A stretch of DNA of 64,000 nucleotides from Albidovulum inexpectatum (lineage in GTDB: Bacteria > Pseudomonadota > Alphaproteobacteria > Rhodobacterales > Rhodobacteraceae): positions 124,001-188,000 of the forward strand of contig NZ_PRDS01000001.1 in NCBI RefSeq assembly GCF_002927635.1, written 5' to 3'. The translations under genes were made by a program, and so were the position numbers. Each line of letters opens with the position of its first letter. Within the stretch, counting starts at the first letter, position 1. Shown here in pieces: positions 59,263 to 64,000 of the stretch. A model generated the notes under the pieces. That model was not told the DNA's origin. It searched no databases and saw only the letters and a program-made list of their open reading frames with translations.

Positions 59263-60896
59263 CCCAGCTTCACATTGTCGATGCCGACGATCTTGTCATA
59301 GGTGTAGTAGAGCACCAGAACGGCCGCGAGCAGGATCGATCCCAGGGCCGCAGCCAGCCCCCAGTTCAGCGATGTCGATATGTGGTAGGCAATCCGGTTC
59401 GAGATGAACACGCCCTGCGTGCCACCGACCAGTTCCGGCGTGATGTAATAGCCGATCGCCAGAATGAAGACCAGGATCGAGCCCGCGCCGATACCCGGCA
59501 CCGATTGCGGGAAATACACACGCCAGAACGCGGTCCAGGGCGTCGCGCCCAGCGATTTCGCGGCACGCAGATAGGTCGGCGGGATCGTTTTCATGACCGA
59601 AAACAGCGGCAGGATCATGAAGGGCAACAGGATATGCGTCATCGCGACGATGGTGCCGAACTTGTTGTTGATCATGACCAGCCGGTTGGCATCGTCGATC
59701 AGCCCCAGCCAGACCAGCACGTCATTGATGACACCTTGCTGCTGCAACAGGATCTTCCAGGCGGATGTCCGAACCAGCAGAGACGTCCAGAAGGGCAGCA
59801 GGACAAGGATCATCAGCAGGTTCGACTTCGAGGAAGGCAGGTTCGCCAACAGCCACGCCACCGGATAGCCCAGTGCCAGACAGCAGAAGGTGATCAGCAG
59901 CGACATCCACAATGTGCGCCAGAACAGCTTCAGGTAGATCCGTTCGTTTTCCGGCGCGGGCTCGATCCCGTGCGGGGTCAGTTCCAGATCCACCGCGTTC
60001 AGGAAATAGGCCGGCGTATAGCGCGGGCTGTAAAGCTTGATGACCTCCCAGGTGCCGATTTCGCCCCATGCCTTGTCCATCTGGATGAAGGCGTCACGAT
60101 AGGAATAGGGCTCGAAGGACGAAATCGCGGCCGCGGCCTGCTGAACCAGTGGCGCTGCGGGTCCGTCGATCGCCGCGATGTCTTCAGGGCTGGCCTGCCC
60201 AAGGTCCTGCGCCAGTGCCGTGAAGAGCACGGGCCAGGGCTTTTCGGCCGAAACGGCCTTTCTGCCGGTTCCCTGGACGTCGCGCGCAAAGGCCAGATAG
60301 ACCTCTCCGGTACGCGGCAAGGCATTTGCGGCAGACTTGCGCAGCCTGAAACGCGGCTCGGGTCCCTGGTCACGGCTCCATCCCCGGGCCTGTTCCAGCC
60401 ACTCGTCCGATCCCATCAGCGCGGCCCAGGTTTCGCCGGATTTCCATGCAGGGTGCAACGCAACGAAGCGTTTCTGGAACTCCTTGCCGATGTCGTCGAC
60501 CTTGCGGCCGGACTGACGGAACAGGGAGGATATGCCCGGGCTCTCATAATTCAGGCGCGATCCAAGCTTGGTGTGGATCTTCAGCTCGGCGGCGGTCTGC
60601 AGATCGACGGCCAGCCCGGCAAAGACCGGCTCTCCGGGCAATTCGCCCGTCTCGGGGTCCCAGCTCTTCAAGGCCCGGACCGTATTGGGCAGCGTGTCGG
60701 CAACGATCTGGTTTTCGACCGAACGGAACAGCATGTCCGCGATCGGCGCGATGAACGTGACAAGAATGAAGATCAAGAGCGGCGCAATCAGCATCAGCGC
60801 CCGCAGCTTCTGGCGCCTCAGGGCGCGTGCCAGGCTTTTCTTCAGCGGTGTGCCATCTGCGGCCCGCATCGGGCCGGTCTGGGTGGTATCGCTCAT
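59259..60896 (-). CDS. ABC transporter permease, PotB-like with a very long loop
   Basis: A 545-residue permease, almost twice the length of E. coli PotB. TM1 (about residues 33-56) is separated from the next helix (about 325-345) by roughly 270 hydrophilic residues, with no cysteines seen. The rest is a normal PotB domain with the EAA loop RAAKSLGATPWTAFWRVYFPQSVPG. The ATG at 60896 was chosen where the family N-terminus begins. The extra domain would lie in the periplasm and could contact the binding protein. Confidence 0.9.
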   Translation of the reverse strand: MSDTTQTGPMRAADGTPLKKSLARALRRQKLRALMLIAPLLIFILVTFIAPIADMLFRSVENQIVADTLPNTVRALKSWDPETGELPGEPVFAGLAVDLQTAAELKIHTKLGSRLNYESPGISSLFRQSGRKVDDIGKEFQKRFVALHPAWKSGETWAALMGSDEWLEQARGWSRDQGPEPRFRLRKSAANALPRTGEVYLAFARDVQGTGRKAVSAEKPWPVLFTALAQDLGQASPEDIAAIDGPAAPLVQQAAAAISSFEPYSYRDAFIQMDKAWGEIGTWEVIKLYSPRYTPAYFLNAVDLELTPHGIEPAPENERIYLKLFWRTLWMSLLITFCCLALGYPVAWLLANLPSSKSNLLMILVLLPFWTSLLVRTSAWKILLQQQGVINDVLVWLGLIDDANRLVMINNKFGTIVAMTHILLPFMILPLFSVMKTIPPTYLRAAKSLGATPWTAFWRVYFPQSVPGIGAGSILVFILAIGYYITPELVGGTQGVFISNRIAYHISTSLNWGLAAALGSILLAAVLVLYYTYDKIVGIDNVKLG

Positions 60897-61016
60897 CGTT
60901 CCCCCACGCAGGTCTTGGGCGCCCAATCACGGCACGGGCGCGAGCTGCCCGTGTCGTGGATCGTCAAGGTGGAGGGAGCCATCATGGCTCCCCCCGGAAA
61001 ATCCGGTCAGGCCGGA

Positions 61017-62111
61017 TTATTGCGCCAGCCACGACTGGAAGCGCGCATCCAGATCGTCGCGGTGATCCGCCCACCAGGTGTAGTCATAGTAGTGCGGATT
61101 GTAGGCGTTGGCCGGATCGGTCGGCATCCACGGCGCCATGTCGATCCCCAGTTCGGCATGCTTGCCGACCAGCGGCGCCGAGGATTTCCGCGCCGGGCCA
61201 TAGGCGATGTACTTCGCCTGGTCGGCCAGACGCTGCGTATCCGTCGCGAAGCGCAGGAAGTCCATGACGACGGCTTCCTTCTCGGGGTCAAGCCCGGCCG
61301 GAACGATCCAGCCGTCGATGTCGAACGACTGCATGTCCCACAGGATCGCGATCGGCTGCTTCTGCTCGACGATGGCCGAGAACAGGCGGCCGTTGAAGGT
61401 CGAACCCATGACGACTTCGCCATCGGCCAGAAGTTGCGGCGTTTCGGCGCCGGCGGTCCACCAGACGACCTGATCCTTGATCGTGTCCAGCTTCTTCAGG
61501 GCGCGCTCGACACCTTCGTCGGTCGAAAGCACGTCATAGATGTCTTCCTTGGCCACGCCGTCGCAGTAGAGCGCCCATTCCAGGTTGTCGATCGGACGCT
61601 TCTGCAGCGCGCGCTTGCCCGGATATTTCTCGAGATCGAAGAGATCGCAGATCGAGCTGGGCGGCGTGTCACCCACCATGTCGGTGCGATAGCCGATCGT
61701 CGTCGAATAGACGATCTGCGGCACGAAGCATTCGTTGTTCAGCGTGGCGCCGAAATCTTCCGAGGCAGGCGTGCCATCCGGCGCGGGCGCCAGTTCGTTG
61801 TCAAAATCGATCTCGCGGGCCAGACCTTCGTCGCACAGGCGGATAGAATCCGACACGGTGACATCGACCAGATCCCAGGTCAGGTTGCCGGCCTCGTTCA
61901 TGGCGCGCAGCTTGGCCACGGCTTCGGCCGAGCTTTCGTCCCAGATGATGTTCACGTCCGGATGCATCGCCATGTAGGGCTCGGCATAGGCCTTCAGCTG
62001 CGAATTCTGATAGGCCCCGCCCCAGGACACGACCGTCAGGTCGATGGCCGAGGCAGCGCCCGCCGCCACCGTAAGGGCGGTAGAGGCAAGAAGGATCGAA
62101 GAAATGCGCAT
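61017..62111 (-). CDS. Extracellular solute-binding protein, spermidine/putrescine type
   Basis: A 364-residue periplasmic binding protein of the PotD family. The signal peptide is MRISSILLASTALTVAAG..ASA. The mature protein begins LTVVSWGGAYQ. WDLVDV and YSTTIGYRTDM are typical of polyamine-type SBPs. The likely ligands are polyamines or similar cations, but the acidic pocket cannot be judged by eye. It lies between the ATPase and permease genes. Confidence 0.92.
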   Translation of the reverse strand: MRISSILLASTALTVAAGAASAIDLTVVSWGGAYQNSQLKAYAEPYMAMHPDVNIIWDESSAEAVAKLRAMNEAGNLTWDLVDVTVSDSIRLCDEGLAREIDFDNELAPAPDGTPASEDFGATLNNECFVPQIVYSTTIGYRTDMVGDTPPSSICDLFDLEKYPGKRALQKRPIDNLEWALYCDGVAKEDIYDVLSTDEGVERALKKLDTIKDQVVWWTAGAETPQLLADGEVVMGSTFNGRLFSAIVEQKQPIAILWDMQSFDIDGWIVPAGLDPEKEAVVMDFLRFATDTQRLADQAKYIAYGPARKSSAPLVGKHAELGIDMAPWMPTDPANAYNPHYYDYTWWADHRDDLDARFQSWLAQ

Positions 62112-62191
62112 ATTTGCGGTCTCCCAGTTGTTTCCCGTTTCTGAAATGTTGACCGGCACCACGGGAACGGCGCCAGGCCAATTCTTGGCGC

Positions 62192-63298
62192 TCAGGCGTC
62201 GAGCGCGCGGCAATCCTGCGGCAGCCAGCCGATCTCGATCTCGGTGCCGGGCTGCAGCCGGACCTGGTCGGGGGCGTTCCGGGTCTTGACGATGAAGTTG
62301 TCATTCCCCGCCACACGCAGGCGCGTGCGGAAGATGTCGCCCATATAGATGAACTCCAGAACCTGTGCCTTCAGCGTATGGGCACCGGGCTGCAGACGGG
62401 CCTTGTTCGTTTCGACCCTCTCGGGGCGGATCGACACGCGCGTGCGGTCCCCCGGCTTCGAAACGTTCACGGGCCGGGCGTCGATCAGCTCGCCATGATC
62501 CAGCTGGACCAGACAGGTATCGCCCTTGATTTCCTTCACCGTGCCCAGCAGCGTGTTGTTCTCTCCGATGAACTGCGCAACGAAGCTGTTCATCGGCTCT
62601 TCATACAGGACAGCCGGCGGCGCGAGCTGTTGAATGCGGCCATCGTTGAAGACGGCGATATTGTCCGACATGGTCAGCGCCTCGGTCTGGTCGTGCGTGA
62701 CATAGACCGTGGTGATGCCCAGCTCGTGCGCAAGGCGCGTGATCTCGAACTGCATGTGTTCGCGCAGCTGCTTGTCCAGCGCGCCCAGCGGTTCGTCCAT
62801 CAGGACCAGCTCGGGCTCGAAGACCAGCGCGCGCGCCAGAGCGATCCGCTGCTGCTGACCACCCGACAATTGCGCCGGCCGGCGGCCAGCGAAATCGCCC
62901 ATCTGAACCATGTCCAGGGCGCGTTTGACCTTTTCTTCACGCTCGGACTTGCCGATACCGCGAACCTCCAGCGGGAATGCCAGGTTCTCGGCCACGGTCA
63001 TGTGCGGGAACAGGGCGTAGTTCTGAAAGACCATCCCGATTCCGCGCTTGTGCGGCGGGATGTTGTTGATCGGGCGGCCTGCCAGGCGGATCTCGCCGCT
63101 GGTGGCCGTCTCGAACCCGGCAAGCATCATCAGGCAGGTCGTCTTGCCCGACCCCGACGGACCCAGCATGGTCAGGAATTCGCCCTTGCGGATCGACAGG
63201 TTCAGATCTTTGACGACAAGCGTCTCGCCATCATAGCTCTTCTGGACGCGGTCAAACTCGACGAATGCGGCGTCTGCGCCGGTCTTGTCATCGAACAA
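62192..63298 (-). CDS. ABC transporter ATP-binding protein, PotA-like
   Basis: A 368-residue importer ATPase. Walker A GPSGSGKTT is near residue 46, VFQNYALFPHMTV carries the Q-loop, the signature is LSGGQQQR, and Walker B is LMDEPLGALD. H-loop VTHDQTEAL follows. The C-terminal TOBE domain (about 280-360) is typical of PotA/MalK proteins. It is the first gene of the importer operon (ATPase, binding protein, PotB-like, PotC-like). Confidence 0.94.
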   Translation of the reverse strand: MFDDKTGADAAFVEFDRVQKSYDGETLVVKDLNLSIRKGEFLTMLGPSGSGKTTCLMMLAGFETATSGEIRLAGRPINNIPPHKRGIGMVFQNYALFPHMTVAENLAFPLEVRGIGKSEREEKVKRALDMVQMGDFAGRRPAQLSGGQQQRIALARALVFEPELVLMDEPLGALDKQLREHMQFEITRLAHELGITTVYVTHDQTEALTMSDNIAVFNDGRIQQLAPPAVLYEEPMNSFVAQFIGENNTLLGTVKEIKGDTCLVQLDHGELIDARPVNVSKPGDRTRVSIRPERVETNKARLQPGAHTLKAQVLEFIYMGDIFRTRLRVAGNDNFIVKTRNAPDQVRLQPGTEIEIGWLPQDCRALDA

Positions 63299-63473
63299 GT
63301 TGGGTCCCCCTGTTGCGTTCTTGTGAAATCTTTACGGACCGAAAATGACTAAACAGAATTGGCCCGCGGATTTCAACCAGTTGTTACGGCGCGTCATCTC
63401 TTGCGCATTGGCGCCCATCGCCACGTTTCCACTATTCGGAATCCGACGCTTTGCGCACGAATCCGACGCGGCC

Positions 63474-63719
63474 CTAGCCTCCCGTCATGTAAGGCATCAA
63501 CACGACCTCGGCGTCCGGTGGTATCGGCTGGAACCATGCCTCGCGATAGATCACGCCGTTGATTGCCACCGACACGCCGCGCCGGATCTGCGGTTCAAGC
63601 CCCGGATAGGCTTCGACCGCCCGGTCCAGAAGCTCCTTGAAGGTCCGGGCGTCAAGTTCGATCTCGGTCCTGCCGCCCGTGGCCTGCCGCAGCGAGCCCC
63701 AAAGCAGCACCTTCACCAT
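63474..63719 (-). CDS. MoaD/ThiS-family ubiquitin-like protein
   Basis: An 81-residue beta-grasp protein ending in the di-glycine MTGG that sulfur carriers need for adenylation and thiocarboxylation. VKVLLWGSLRQATGG at the start and VAINGVIYREAWFQPIPPDAEVVLMPYMTGG at the end fit the fold. It starts three bases after the stop of a xanthine-dehydrogenase-family large subunit, so it may supply sulfur for molybdenum cofactor or for the enzyme itself. The activating enzyme is not in the window. Confidence 0.85.
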   Translation of the reverse strand: MVKVLLWGSLRQATGGRTEIELDARTFKELLDRAVEAYPGLEPQIRRGVSVAINGVIYREAWFQPIPPDAEVVLMPYMTGG

Positions 63720-63722
63720 GGA

Positions 63723-64000
63723 TCAGGCTCCATCCGTCGCCCGCGACCTGCGAATGGCGGCAAGAACACGCGGCGGCGACAGCGGCAGTTCGGTCATCCG
63801 AACGCCGGTCGCGCGCGAAACCGCGTTCGAAACGGCGGCAAGCGGCGGCACGATGCCGGTCTCGCCAACGCCGCGGACACCATAGGGATGGCCGGGGTTG
63901 GGAATCTCCAGGATCACCGGCTCGATCGGCGGCAGGTCCGAGGCGACCGGCACCCGGTAATCCAGGAACCCCGGATTCTGCAGCCGCCCGTCCGCGCCAT
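63723..64000 (-). CDS. Xanthine-dehydrogenase-family molybdopterin-binding subunit, C-terminus only
   Basis: The last roughly 92 residues of a molybdenum hydroxylase large subunit; the gene continues beyond the right edge. NPGFLDYRVPVASDLPPIE is the characteristic near-terminal block, and YGVRGVGETG carries the active-site glutamate that acts as base in xanthine and CO dehydrogenases. Only this end is visible, so the substrate (xanthine, aldehyde, nicotinate, CO or other) is undecided. Confidence 0.88.
   Translation of the reverse strand, partial: GADGRLQNPGFLDYRVPVASDLPPIEPVILEIPNPGHPYGVRGVGETGIVPPLAAVSNAVSRATGVRMTELPLSPPRVLAAIRRSRATDGA

Noticed and set aside
59253-62144. A 963-codon open frame opposite the importer permeases and binding protein
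   Set aside because: It spans three real genes and their gaps and has the Arg/Gln/Gly composition typical of antisense frames.

Overview
The window is a 64-kb piece of GC-rich chromosome from an alphaproteobacterium, most likely Rhodobacteraceae/Paracoccaceae. Several independent signs point there. One is the block pckA | chvI-chvG-hprK-rapZ-EIIA(Man)-HPr. Others are a truncated HPr kinase lacking the N-terminal domain, a DUF1150 protein beside Hsp20, a HIG1-type protein beside the cobalamin adenosyltransferase and etfBA, a GTTC-N7-GTTC LexA box, and a methylsuccinyl-CoA dehydrogenase. Most of the window is densely packed chromosomal core, with many 4-bp start/stop overlaps and unusually many tail-to-tail overlaps.

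Layout. 1-4.2 kb: MacB/DevBCA-like exporter (ATPase cut by the window edge, two-FtsX permease, HlyD adaptor). 4.2-10.5 kb: CopA copper ATPase, an FG-GAP lipoprotein plus 2Fe-2S ferredoxin pair, a small OB-fold gene that looks like the C-terminus of DnaE2 directly behind a LexA box, an Lrp-type regulator divergent from a leucine/valine-type dehydrogenase, a CopZ-like HMA protein and a small secreted protein. 10.5-17.6 kb: a protein-tyrosine phosphatase divergent from a sirtuin, a YbbAP-like ABC pair, a TesA-like esterase, tRNA-Trp, cytochrome b561, DUF1150-Hsp20 with a heat-shock promoter, and a YdcH-like protein. 17.6-32.3 kb: purEK, a lipase-like hydrolase, Nudix, an EamA transporter, groESL with CIRCE, a TraB/GumN protein, Mn-pyrophosphatase, a HAD phosphatase, MaoC hydratase, ribF, a YcgN-type protein, threonine aldolase, a hydrolase/isomerase pair and prs. 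32.4-39.9 kb: parC, SDR, HIG1, cobalamin adenosyltransferase, etfBA and 3-hydroxybutyryl-CoA dehydrogenase. 39.8-50 kb: acyltransferase, the regulatory PTS/ChvGI block, pckA, a TauE-like transporter and mcd.

49.97-51.27 kb is the only clearly accessory stretch. It is a nested scar of an IS481-family 5' end, an IS256-family 3' end and the 3' end of a serine recombinase, followed by a 21-bp-periodic TTCCCTG repeat array, and it ends at tRNA-Ser(UGA). 51.5-58 kb returns to core: SPOR lipoprotein, D,D-carboxypeptidase, tmk, holB, tatD, an MBL-fold hydrolase and an AEC transporter. 58-63.3 kb is a four-gene polyamine-type ABC importer with unusually enlarged permeases. The right edge holds a MoaD-like protein and the end of a xanthine-dehydrogenase-family large subunit.

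How genes fit together. Mcd, EtfAB, 3-hydroxybutyryl-CoA dehydrogenase, the adenosylcobalamin-forming enzyme and PckA all fit acetyl-CoA assimilation by the ethylmalonyl-CoA pathway followed by gluconeogenesis. ChvGI with HprK/HPr/EIIA forms a regulatory PTS with no sugar permease. The most unusual signals are the SOS-box/DnaE2-OB fragment and the TTCCCTG repeat array beside tRNA-Ser.
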